Source: Planctomycetaceae bacterium
GTDB taxonomy: Bacteria; Planctomycetota; Planctomycetia; Planctomycetales; Planctomycetaceae
Direction: 5' to 3'
NCBI GenBank assembly: GCA_003445035.1
Contig: DLVV01000291.1
Location: 1 to 13,205 of the forward strand
Length of the DNA stretch: 13,205 bases
Part shown: one piece after another, positions 7,420 through 13,205 of the stretch
How positions within the stretch are numbered: the stretch's first letter is position 1
Layout of the letters: each line of letters starts with the position of its first letter
Notes under the pieces: generated by a model
Database searches by the model: none
The model's input: the letters and a program-made list of their open reading frames with translations, nothing else
Told to the model about the DNA's origin: nothing
Position numbers and translations under genes: made by a program

Positions 7420-8952
7420 TCAGATCGCGTCGAGGATAGCGTGTGCGGCATTGTGACCGCAGGCCCCGGTGACTTCACCACCAGGATGAGTTCCGGCTCC
7501 GCAGAGATAGAGTCCGGCGATCGGAGTGCCGTAGCCGCCCCAGCCACTCATCGGCCGGAGGTCGAGGTACTGTTCGGGGACGATGTCCAGGTGGCGGATA
7601 TTGCCGTCGGTCAGCCAGACCCGCCGTTCGAGATCGGCCGGGGTGAACAGCGACCAGTCGATCAGGCAGTCCCTCAGGTCCGGAGCGTACTGGCACAACA
7701 CGTCGATCAGGGACTCTCCGACGCTTTCCCGCAACTGGTCCCAGTCACCGTCTTGAGGATGTACCGGAGCGTACAGGCCCCAGACCGACATCACGTGTCG
7801 TCCCGGCTCGGTCAACGTGTCGTCAATCACCGAGGGGATCTGCACCTCCATCACCGGTTCGGACGCCGGCCGTCCCGAGGCTGCGTCGTGCCAGGCTTTC
7901 GCGTAGTAGTCCATCGACGGGCAGATCTTCATGCTGGCGATGTAGCGGGGGTCGTAGCTGTCGGGGAAGTACCGGCTGAAGTCCGGCAGGCGGTCCAGCG
8001 CCGCGTGGAATTTCAGGTAACCGGTCCGGGTCCTCAACTCGCGGGCGGGCGTGACCGAATCCGCCGGCAACCGGTCTGGGCCGACCAGTCCCAGCAACGT
8101 TCGCTTGGGATCGGCTCCGGAGACGACGAGCTTCGAAGAGATCTCGGTGCCGTCGTCGAGTACGACGCCGTGGGCGCCGTCGCTGTCAATCATGATTCGC
8201 TCGACGATCGTCCCGGTGCGGATCTGCACTCCCTGCTCGCGGGCCGAATCGGCCAGCGAGTTGGCGATCATTCCCATCCCCCCTCGGACGATTCCGACAT
8301 CCTCGGGACGGCTGAAGGCATCGCAACGGATGTGCGTGTAGCAGAACGCTCCGCCGGAAGCTTCGGGATCGCCCACGTCCTGAACCTGCAGGAATGATCC
8401 CCGAACGGCTTCGTCCTCAAAGAACTCCCGGACCAACTCTCCCATGCTGATCGTCATCAGCCGATCCAGGAAAGCGGCTTCGTCGGTTCCGGCGACCGAG
8501 GCTCGCAACTGGTCGCGGGTGGGAGGCGGTCGGAGAAACCATGGGTAGACGATGGATGCGGCGCGGCGCCAGAACGCGTGCCACTCGGGCAACGCCGCGG
8601 CGTCCCGCAGCGAAAAACTCGCCAGTTCCTCCTGTGTCCGTTCCAGGGAGTGCCACCGTGCCAGGCGGCGTCCGTCGGGATAAGGCTGAAATGGCTCGGG
8701 GTCCAGTGGCAGCACCTCGAAGCCGAATTTCCGCATCTCCAGATCGTCGATCACTTTCGCCTGCAGCAGATGGCAGATGTAGGAGCAGGACGAGACGCGG
8801 AAGCCGGGAAACAACTCCTCGGTGGCCGTTGCGCCGCCGACGAACTCGCGCCGTTCGAGTACCAGGACATCGAGTCCGGATCGGGCCAGGTAACCGGCGC
8901 AGACCAGCGCGTTGTGGCCGCCGCCAATGATGATCGCGTCGTGGTCGGGCAC
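7420..8952 (-). CDS. FAD-dependent oxidoreductase, PYROXD2/phytoene-desaturase-like
   Basis: 510 aa from the GTG at 8952. The Rossmann FAD motif begins at once (DHDAIIIGGGHN, residues 3-14) and ends with E33, which binds the adenosine ribose, followed by the GGAT segment. The third glycine of the GxGxxG pattern is Ala15, whereas relatives usually have GHNG. The C-terminal FAD motif is also present: GWGGYGTPIAGLYLCG, then GTHPGGEVTGACGHNAA, at about 470-505. This matches COG1233-type carotenoid desaturases and PYROXD2 proteins. The true substrate is unknown, and no carotenoid genes are nearby. No ATG or TTG start lies between the previous stop and this GTG, and no Shine-Dalgarno is present. 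Instead the 34-nt gap is nearly pure C on the mRNA. It is the second gene of the leftward operon. Confidence 0.88.
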   Translation of the reverse strand: MPDHDAIIIGGGHNALVCAGYLARSGLDVLVLERREFVGGATATEELFPGFRVSSCSYICHLLQAKVIDDLEMRKFGFEVLPLDPEPFQPYPDGRRLARWHSLERTQEELASFSLRDAAALPEWHAFWRRAASIVYPWFLRPPPTRDQLRASVAGTDEAAFLDRLMTISMGELVREFFEDEAVRGSFLQVQDVGDPEASGGAFCYTHIRCDAFSRPEDVGIVRGGMGMIANSLADSAREQGVQIRTGTIVERIMIDSDGAHGVVLDDGTEISSKLVVSGADPKRTLLGLVGPDRLPADSVTPARELRTRTGYLKFHAALDRLPDFSRYFPDSYDPRYIASMKICPSMDYYAKAWHDAASGRPASEPVMEVQIPSVIDDTLTEPGRHVMSVWGLYAPVHPQDGDWDQLRESVGESLIDVLCQYAPDLRDCLIDWSLFTPADLERRVWLTDGNIRHLDIVPEQYLDLRPMSGWGGYGTPIAGLYLCGAGTHPGGEVTGACGHNAAHAILDAI

Positions 8953-8979
8953 GGGGCAGATGGGGGTGGGGGTGGGGGG
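8953..8979 (+). other. G-quadruplex-capable G-run cluster in the leader of the FAD oxidoreductase gene
   Basis: Four G runs lie on the plus strand: 4 G at 8953-8956, 5 G at 8962-8966, 5 G at 8968-8972 and 6 G at 8974-8979. Two of the loops are single T and one is 5 nt. This fits the classic intramolecular quadruplex pattern. The plus strand is the template for the leftward genes, so the mRNA carries the C-rich complement exactly where a ribosome binding site would be expected. Confidence 0.8.
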
Positions 8980-8986
8980 AAGGCGT

Positions 8987-9757
8987 TCAGGAGGTGGGTA
9001 CGGCGTGGAAGGCGTCAAGAGTCTGGGTGGTGGTGCCGATCTTGGCGCTGTCGGGATCGTGTCGTTCTCCCCTGGCCTCGACCAGGCCGCCGGGAACCAG
9101 TTGGCTGTGAAATTCCAGCATGCGGGCACGGCCCTTGGGGTCAGCGACAACGGTACGGGCTTCCCAGCCCGCGAAGGTTCTTTTTCCCACCGTCCGCGTC
9201 GCTTTCAAGCGGGTGACGTCGCGGGCGGTGTGGCGAGGCTTGGGGCCGCGGACACGGACCAGTTGCTTGAGGAAGTGTGGGGCGGTGTCCGGGCTGTACC
9301 ACGACTTGGTGGTGACGGTTACGGCGTCGACAACCCGGGTGATGGTGTGGGTCTGACAGGTGTGGCTTTGCCCCAGGATCTTGACCTCCCCCAGGCTCAA
9401 CCGTTCGTTGCGACGCCCGTCACGGCGGGTGCCGTCCCAATTGAGAGTCACCGGCTTGGACTTTTGGGGTTTGTCGTTCTTGCCCACGCCGACGACTTCG
9501 GTCTGAAGCGTCACCCCGTGCTCATCGACCTTCAGCAATCGCGTCGTGACCAGTTGCTCCCGTTTTGTCTTCTGCTCGTTCTCACCGACCGATTCGACGA
9601 TCACGCGAAGCCGTGTCCAACTGCCGGCTGCGAAACGTCCCCAGGGATGTTGTTCGCGGGGGATGTCTTCGGCCAGGACCGCTGCGGGGAACAGCGCCCA
9701 TGTCGAAACGACAAGCAACAGCCTGGCCGGTGAGGTCCCGGAATACGCGGCGATCAT
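8987..9757 (-). CDS. secreted protein of unknown function
   Basis: 256 aa from the ATG at 9757, with GGAG (plus strand 9765-9768) 7 nt ahead. The same frame stays open upstream to 10447, but that part is antisense to the ABC ATPase gene and is not protein-like. An ATG at 9790 is possible but has no ribosome binding site. The N-terminus is a clear Sec signal peptide: a hydrophobic core at about 12-26 and VLA|ED cleavage after 29. The mature protein alternates short beta-like strands (SWTRLRVIVES, LLKVDEHGVTLQTEVVGV, RTFAGWEARTVVA) with charged turns, and has a Lys-rich stretch around 85-95. I recognise no catalytic motif. It may be a beta-rich periplasmic protein of a family common in planctomycetes, but this is a guess. 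It is first in the four-gene leftward operon. Confidence 0.8.
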   Translation of the reverse strand: MIAAYSGTSPARLLLVVSTWALFPAAVLAEDIPREQHPWGRFAAGSWTRLRVIVESVGENEQKTKREQLVTTRLLKVDEHGVTLQTEVVGVGKNDKPQKSKPVTLNWDGTRRDGRRNERLSLGEVKILGQSHTCQTHTITRVVDAVTVTTKSWYSPDTAPHFLKQLVRVRGPKPRHTARDVTRLKATRTVGKRTFAGWEARTVVADPKGRARMLEFHSQLVPGGLVEARGERHDPDSAKIGTTTQTLDAFHAVPTS

Positions 9758-9911
9758 CGCTGTTCTCCGGTCGTGGACATGAGGGGACATGGCGTGACGG
9801 GTAGATTGTGCCCGCCCGGCCGCCGGCACGCCAGTACCAGCCCCATCGCAATCATCGACCTGGACCATACGGGCTCTTTGCGACACCCCTTCGTCGTCGT
9901 AAGCTGGTCCG
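9758..9911. promoter_or_regulatory. divergent promoter region between the secreted-protein operon and the ABC importer operon
   Basis: 154 nt. A direct repeat GGACATG occurs at 9775-9781 and 9785-9791, spaced by one helical turn (10 bp), close to the leftward start. On the rightward side TTGCGA (9878-9883), 16 nt, then TAAGCT (9900-9905) is the best promoter match. It would start transcription at or near the ATG at 9912. A GC-rich CCGG-CCG-CCGG inverted element lies near 9817-9828. Nothing else stands out. Confidence 0.45.
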
Positions 9912-11486
9912 ATGTCGACCCACGCATCGTCATCCTCCGGGTCCCCATTGCTCGAACTGACGGGAGTCTGCCGTTCGTTTGGAGGCGTGGTGGCCTTGCA
10001 GCCGACGACGCTTGCCGTGGTCCCGGGTGAGATTCTCGGGCTGGTCGGAGAAAACGGGGCTGGCAAATCGACCCTGATCCGATTGGTCAGTGGCGTGCTG
10101 AGTCCCGACCACGGCGAGATCTCCTGGCAGGGCCGCAGGGTGGCACTGGATTCTCCTCGTCGAGCCATCGACCTGGGCATCGCCACGATCCACCAGGAGC
10201 TCGAGTACTGCGGCCATCTGACGGTCGCCGAGAACATGTTGTTGGGTGAACGATGGCCGCGGCGTTGGGGAGGACGAATCGATTGGGAGGCGATGCGGGC
10301 CGAGGCGGGGCATCGCCTGTTGCGAGCCGGTTGCGAAGTCGCCGCCGACGTCGAGTTCTCTCGGCTCACGGCAGTCGAAAAGCAACTGGTGGCCATTGCT
10401 ACGGCACTGGCCCGCGATGCGAGGCTGCTGATTCTCGATGAGCCCACTGCCAGTCTTGCTGCTCCGGATGCACGGCGGCTGATCGATCACCTCAAGACGA
10501 TCCGGGATTCCGGGGTGGCCATCATCTACGTCTCTCACCGTCTCGACGAAGTTCTTGAACTCTCCGACCGGATCGCCGTACTGCGGGACGGCGAGTTGGT
10601 CCACCTGTCTGAGGCCGACGCGCTGGACGGTCCGGATCTCGTCCACGAGATGGTCGGGCGTCCGCTGCAACAGGTCTTCCCTCGAACTCGTGACGGTTCT
10701 TCCATCGTTGATGGTCCATCGTCGACGCCTGGCAACGTGCTGTTACGGGTCGAAAATCTGTCCCGGAATGGGATGTTCGAGGAGGTGTCGCTGGATGTGC
10801 AGGCGGGGGAAGTGGTCGGCCTGGCGGGACTCGTCGGAGCCGGCCGGTCGGAACTGGCCCGGGCCATCTACGGCCTGTACGGTCCCGATTCCGGCACGAT
10901 GGAACTGCTCGGCCGCCCCTGGCAGCCGAAGTCGCCGTGGGACGCTCTCGAGGCCGGGTTGGTTTACCTGCCCGAAGAGCGAAAACGGCACGGGTTGGTC
11001 GCCGATCACGATGTGTCCTCGACTCTGGCCATTGGTATCCGCGATCGGTTGACGCGCTGGGGATTGGTTCGAGGGGCCGAGCAGCGACGTCGCGTGGCCG
11101 AAATGATCTCCGCCTATGACATTCGCTGCAGCGGTCCCGGGCAACTGGTCGGAACGCTCAGCGGCGGCAATCAGCAGAAGGCCCTGCTGGCCCGGTGGCT
11201 GGAGCGAGATCCCCGCGTGTTGATACTCGACGAGCCGACCCGGGGGGTCGACGTAGGAGCCAAGGCCGAAATCCATTCGGTTGTCGACCGGCTGGCGGCG
11301 GCCGGTCACGGCGTGCTGTTGATTTCCAGTGACCTGCCCGAGGTGGTGGGGATGAGTGATCGGGTGCTGGTGATGAGCCGTGGGAGGCTGGTGGCGGAAT
11401 GTCGCGGTGAGACTCAGACCGAGCGGGACGTGTTGCAGGCCGCCGCCGGGCTGTCATCCACGTCCCGGGAGGCCGACGGATGCTGA
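9912..11486 (+). CDS. sugar-type ABC importer ATP-binding protein, two nucleotide-binding domains (RbsA/MglA/RhaT/LsrA family)
   Basis: 524 aa, close to the roughly 500 aa usual for this family. Domain 1: Walker A GENGAGKST at 46-54, a family-typical degenerate signature LTAVEKQ from 152 and Walker B LLILDEP at 172-178. Domain 2: a degenerate P-loop GLVGAGRS at 306-313 that lacks the Lys, as is normal for RbsA-type second domains, then signature LSGGNQQ from 416 and Walker B VLILDEP at 436-442, followed by TRGVDVGAK. It powers import of a monosaccharide or related molecule through the two permeases downstream. Substrate is not readable; ribose, rhamnose and AI-2 systems all share this layout. 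No Shine-Dalgarno precedes the ATG at 9912, which may be leaderless. The gene overlaps the first permease by 7 nt. Confidence 0.93.
   Translation: MSTHASSSSGSPLLELTGVCRSFGGVVALQPTTLAVVPGEILGLVGENGAGKSTLIRLVSGVLSPDHGEISWQGRRVALDSPRRAIDLGIATIHQELEYCGHLTVAENMLLGERWPRRWGGRIDWEAMRAEAGHRLLRAGCEVAADVEFSRLTAVEKQLVAIATALARDARLLILDEPTASLAAPDARRLIDHLKTIRDSGVAIIYVSHRLDEVLELSDRIAVLRDGELVHLSEADALDGPDLVHEMVGRPLQQVFPRTRDGSSIVDGPSSTPGNVLLRVENLSRNGMFEEVSLDVQAGEVVGLAGLVGAGRSELARAIYGLYGPDSGTMELLGRPWQPKSPWDALEAGLVYLPEERKRHGLVADHDVSSTLAIGIRDRLTRWGLVRGAEQRRRVAEMISAYDIRCSGPGQLVGTLSGGNQQKALLARWLERDPRVLILDEPTRGVDVGAKAEIHSVVDRLAAAGHGVLLISSDLPEVVGMSDRVLVMSRGRLVAECRGETQTERDVLQAAAGLSSTSREADGC
11467..11472 (+). promoter_or_regulatory. 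strong ribosome binding site for the first permease
   Basis: GGGAGG lies 7 nt before the ATG at 11480, inside the 3' end of the ATPase gene. It fixes the permease start and argues for independent re-initiation rather than a downstream start. Confidence 0.8.
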
Positions 11487-12472
11487 GTCGGATGACCGCC
11501 CCGGTGCGTCGGCGTATGGTCTGGCTGCTGGCCGGCAACGTGGGGCTGCTGCTTTTGATCTTCGCTTGTCTGATGCCCGGCGACACCGTTCCGGGTGCGA
11601 TCTCGCGGCTGGGAACGGTGCTGGTCGACACGCCACGAAATATCGCTCCAGAAATGCTGGCGGCGATCGGCCTGACGGCGATCATCTGGACCGGCGCAAT
11701 CGATCTCTCGATCGGCAGCGTGATGGCTGTCGGTGGTGCCGTTTTTGCGATGGGGTATTCGCACGGGGCGCCGCCGTTGGTCTGTTTCGGCAGTTGCCTG
11801 CTGGCGGCTGGTGGACTGGTGGCCGGAAATGGTCTGTTGGCCCGTTGGCTGGGGATTCCGGCACTGATCGTCACGCTGGCCGGATTGGCAGCCTATCGCG
11901 GGCTGGCCCTGGTGTTGGTCAACGTGGGTGTCCCCGGGTTCGACGGAAACCTGACGGTGCCGGAGGACATCTTCCGCGTGCCGGGCCGAGACTGGGCCGC
12001 CTGGTTTCTGTTGTTCGCCGTGGGAGGGGCGGTCTGGTGTGAACTGTTTGGTCGCCTGCCACGCTTGTGGCTCGCTCACGGCAGCTCTCCGGCTGCCTGT
12101 CGGCTGCATGGTCTGGACCTGTCACGATTGGCCTTTTCGGCGTTCCTTTTCGGCGGTTTCTACCTGGGACTGGGAGCCACGCTTTACGTGTCCAACCAGC
12201 AGACGATCGACCCGGCTCGCATGGCACTGGGATTCGAATTGTCGGTGATCGCGGCGGTGGTTCTGGGTGGGACCAACATCTTCGGTGGGGAGGGCAGCTT
12301 TCTGGGCACCCTTCTGGGTGTGGTGTTCCTGTACCTGGCCCGGCAGGCCCTGATCTATGCGTTCGATGACCCACACGCTCGCCAGGCGGTCGAGGGGGCG
12401 TTGATCCTGGGAGTGATCGGCTTCGACTGCGTCCTTCATCGGACGGCACACCGGATGGAGGAATTGAAGTGA
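11480..12472 (+). CDS. sugar ABC transporter permease (RbsC/RhaP/LsrC-like, BPD_transp_2 family)
   Basis: 330 aa, an integral membrane protein with about 8-10 hydrophobic segments: about 14-31, 58-72, 78-92, 100-118, 128-148, 172-189, 217-236, 253-265, 277-292 and 306-319. Family motifs are present: GAIDLSIGS at 72-80, and VLGGTNIFGGEGSFLG at 261-276, which is a hallmark of these permeases. The cytoplasmic GGN-x-x-AAR-x-GI coupling motif of relatives is altered to GSSPAACRLHG (201-211). It starts 7 nt inside the ATPase gene and ends in GTGA, overlapping the second permease by 4 nt. It forms the importer pore with the second permease. Confidence 0.92.
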   Translation: MLSRMTAPVRRRMVWLLAGNVGLLLLIFACLMPGDTVPGAISRLGTVLVDTPRNIAPEMLAAIGLTAIIWTGAIDLSIGSVMAVGGAVFAMGYSHGAPPLVCFGSCLLAAGGLVAGNGLLARWLGIPALIVTLAGLAAYRGLALVLVNVGVPGFDGNLTVPEDIFRVPGRDWAAWFLLFAVGGAVWCELFGRLPRLWLAHGSSPAACRLHGLDLSRLAFSAFLFGGFYLGLGATLYVSNQQTIDPARMALGFELSVIAAVVLGGTNIFGGEGSFLGTLLGVVFLYLARQALIYAFDDPHARQAVEGALILGVIGFDCVLHRTAHRMEELK

Positions 12473-13205
12473 GGGTCGTCGCCTTGCTGGTCCTGCTGGT
12501 GCTGGAGTTGGCCGTTTTCGCCTCGGTCAGTGGTGCCGACATGTCATCCGTGTCGGGCGTGCTGAATTATCTCGAACTGAAGTTCCTCGACCTGGTGCCC
12601 GGCCTCGCTCCTGTGCTGTTGCTTTCGGTCGGCATGACCCTGGTGCTGGTGACCGCCGGCATCGACCTGTCAGTCGGATCGATGTTGGCGCTGGTTGCGG
12701 CGGTGATGTCACTGTTTGACGGTGGAACCACGTTCTGGTTCACGGCTGTTCCGCTGGGACTGGTGGTCGGCGTGGGGCTGGGCCTGTTCAACGGAGCGCT
12801 GGTGGCTCGACTCGACGTCCCTCCGATTGTGGCCACGCTGGGAACAATGATCTTCTACCGCGGCCTGTGCCAACTGGTGATGCGCGATGCCGAACGGGCG
12901 CCGTTCTTCGACGTGCCGGGGTACGAATGGCTGGGTGGGTTCAGCGGAGCCCTGGTGACGGTGGGACTGGTGGCCGGTGTTGGAGGCTGGTTCTGGGGTC
13001 GTTCGCGGTGGCGTCGCGAGTTGTTGCTGGTGGGAGGCAACCGGGTGGCAGCCCGCTACGCCGGGGTCCCGGTTGACCGGAGGTTGATGGAAACGTACGC
13101 GGTGATGGGTGTGCTGGCGTGGGTTGCCGCGACCTGCTTCACGGCACGAAACGGAGCGGTCAATGCCAGCACCGCCACGGGGCTGGAACTGAAGGTGATC
13201 GTGGC
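12469..13205 (+). CDS. second sugar ABC transporter permease (RbsC/RhaQ/LsrD-like), partial
   Basis: The GTG start at 12469 overlaps the TGA of the first permease as GTGA, with GGAGG (12457-12461) 7 nt ahead. The right edge cuts it after 245 codons. Motifs: GIDLSVGS at 64-71, PPIVATLGTMIFYRGL at 118-133 and the well-conserved VGGNRVAARYAGV at 188-200. The cut falls just before the expected VVLGG segment, so roughly 80 residues are missing. The N-terminus is a hydrophobic helix (about 3-20). It is about as similar to the first permease as LsrC is to LsrD by eye, so the transporter pore is a heterodimer. The two permeases differ in the coupling loop: canonical here, altered in the first. Confidence 0.9.
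   Translation, partial: MRVVALLVLLVLELAVFASVSGADMSSVSGVLNYLELKFLDLVPGLAPVLLLSVGMTLVLVTAGIDLSVGSMLALVAAVMSLFDGGTTFWFTAVPLGLVVGVGLGLFNGALVARLDVPPIVATLGTMIFYRGLCQLVMRDAERAPFFDVPGYEWLGGFSGALVTVGLVAGVGGWFWGRSRWRRELLLVGGNRVAARYAGVPVDRRLMETYAVMGVLAWVAATCFTARNGAVNASTATGLELKVIV

Noticed and set aside
7386..7547. 54-codon extension of the amidohydrolase
   Set aside because: It lies inside the end of the FAD oxidoreductase gene. The ATG at 7385 has GGAG at proper spacing, and the HxH strand follows it at the usual distance.
6570..8397. Two long plus-strand frames (6570-7439 and 7375-8397)
   Set aside because: They are antisense to the amidohydrolase and FAD oxidoreductase, whose catalytic motifs are intact.
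8953..9150. 66-codon extension of the FAD oxidoreductase
   Set aside because: It is Pro-rich, antisense-like in composition and overlaps the secreted-protein gene. The FAD motif begins right after the GTG at 8952.
9758..10447. 230-codon extension of the secreted protein
   Set aside because: It is antisense to the ABC ATPase Walker region. The signal peptide begins at the ATG at 9757.
9930..10670. 246-codon minus-strand frame inside the ABC ATPase gene
   Set aside because: It is the antisense shadow of an intact nucleotide-binding domain.
1..13205. Defence system, mobile element, CRISPR array, tRNA or attachment site
   Set aside because: I looked for transposase motifs, terminal inverted repeats, spaced short repeats and tRNA-like cloverleaf ends and saw none. 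The only tandem repetition is protein-level LRR.

Overview
The window looks like chromosomal DNA of a planctomycete (Planctomycetales/Planctomycetaceae grade). This is inferred from several things together: high GC with strong third-position bias, a secreted leucine-rich-repeat lipoprotein of the planctomycete type, a phytanoyl-CoA dioxygenase next to a sugar-phosphate-isomerase-like TIM barrel and an amidohydrolase, and a Tll0287-like haem protein. I cannot name the genus from sequence alone. I see no tRNA, rRNA, insertion sequence, CRISPR array or phage gene.

Layout from left to right. (1) 1-2774, minus strand: a fatty-acid beta-oxidation pair, an acyl-CoA dehydrogenase with a long C-terminal extension followed 33 nt downstream by an enoyl-CoA hydratase, which is cut by the window edge and may be the N-terminal half of a FadJ/FadB-type trifunctional alpha subunit. 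(2) 3039-4277, plus strand: an exported LRR lipoprotein with about twelve 24-residue repeats. (3) 4274-5047, minus strand: a PhyH-family Fe(II)/2-oxoglutarate oxygenase whose stop codon shares a CTAG palindrome with the stop of the LRR gene. (4) 5151-5984, plus strand: a sugar phosphate isomerase/epimerase-like TIM barrel, divergent from the PhyH gene. (5) 5971-9757, minus strand: a compact four-gene run (secreted protein of unknown function, then a PYROXD2/phytoene-desaturase-like FAD oxidoreductase, then a metal-dependent amidohydrolase, then an exported monohaem Tll0287-like protein) with gaps of 34 nt, 34 nt and a 4-nt overlap. (6) 9912-13205, plus strand: the start of a ribose/rhamnose/AI-2-type ABC importer operon (double-domain ATPase, permease, permease) whose three genes overlap each other by 7 and 4 nt. 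The second permease runs off the right edge, and no substrate-binding protein gene is inside the window.

The genes are packed very tightly. The only non-coding stretches over 100 nt are the three divergent promoter regions at 2775-3038, 5048-5150 and 9758-9911. Both convergent junctions overlap in coding sequence, so there is no room for ordinary intergenic terminators.

I found nothing that can honestly be called a recognised new system. The best candidate for undescribed biology is the four-gene redox/hydrolase run at 5971-9757. Within it, the 34-nt leader of the FAD enzyme carries a four-run G-quadruplex motif on the template strand in place of a ribosome binding site. Starts were re-chosen for several genes from ribosome binding sites and domain starts, and the reasons are given per gene.
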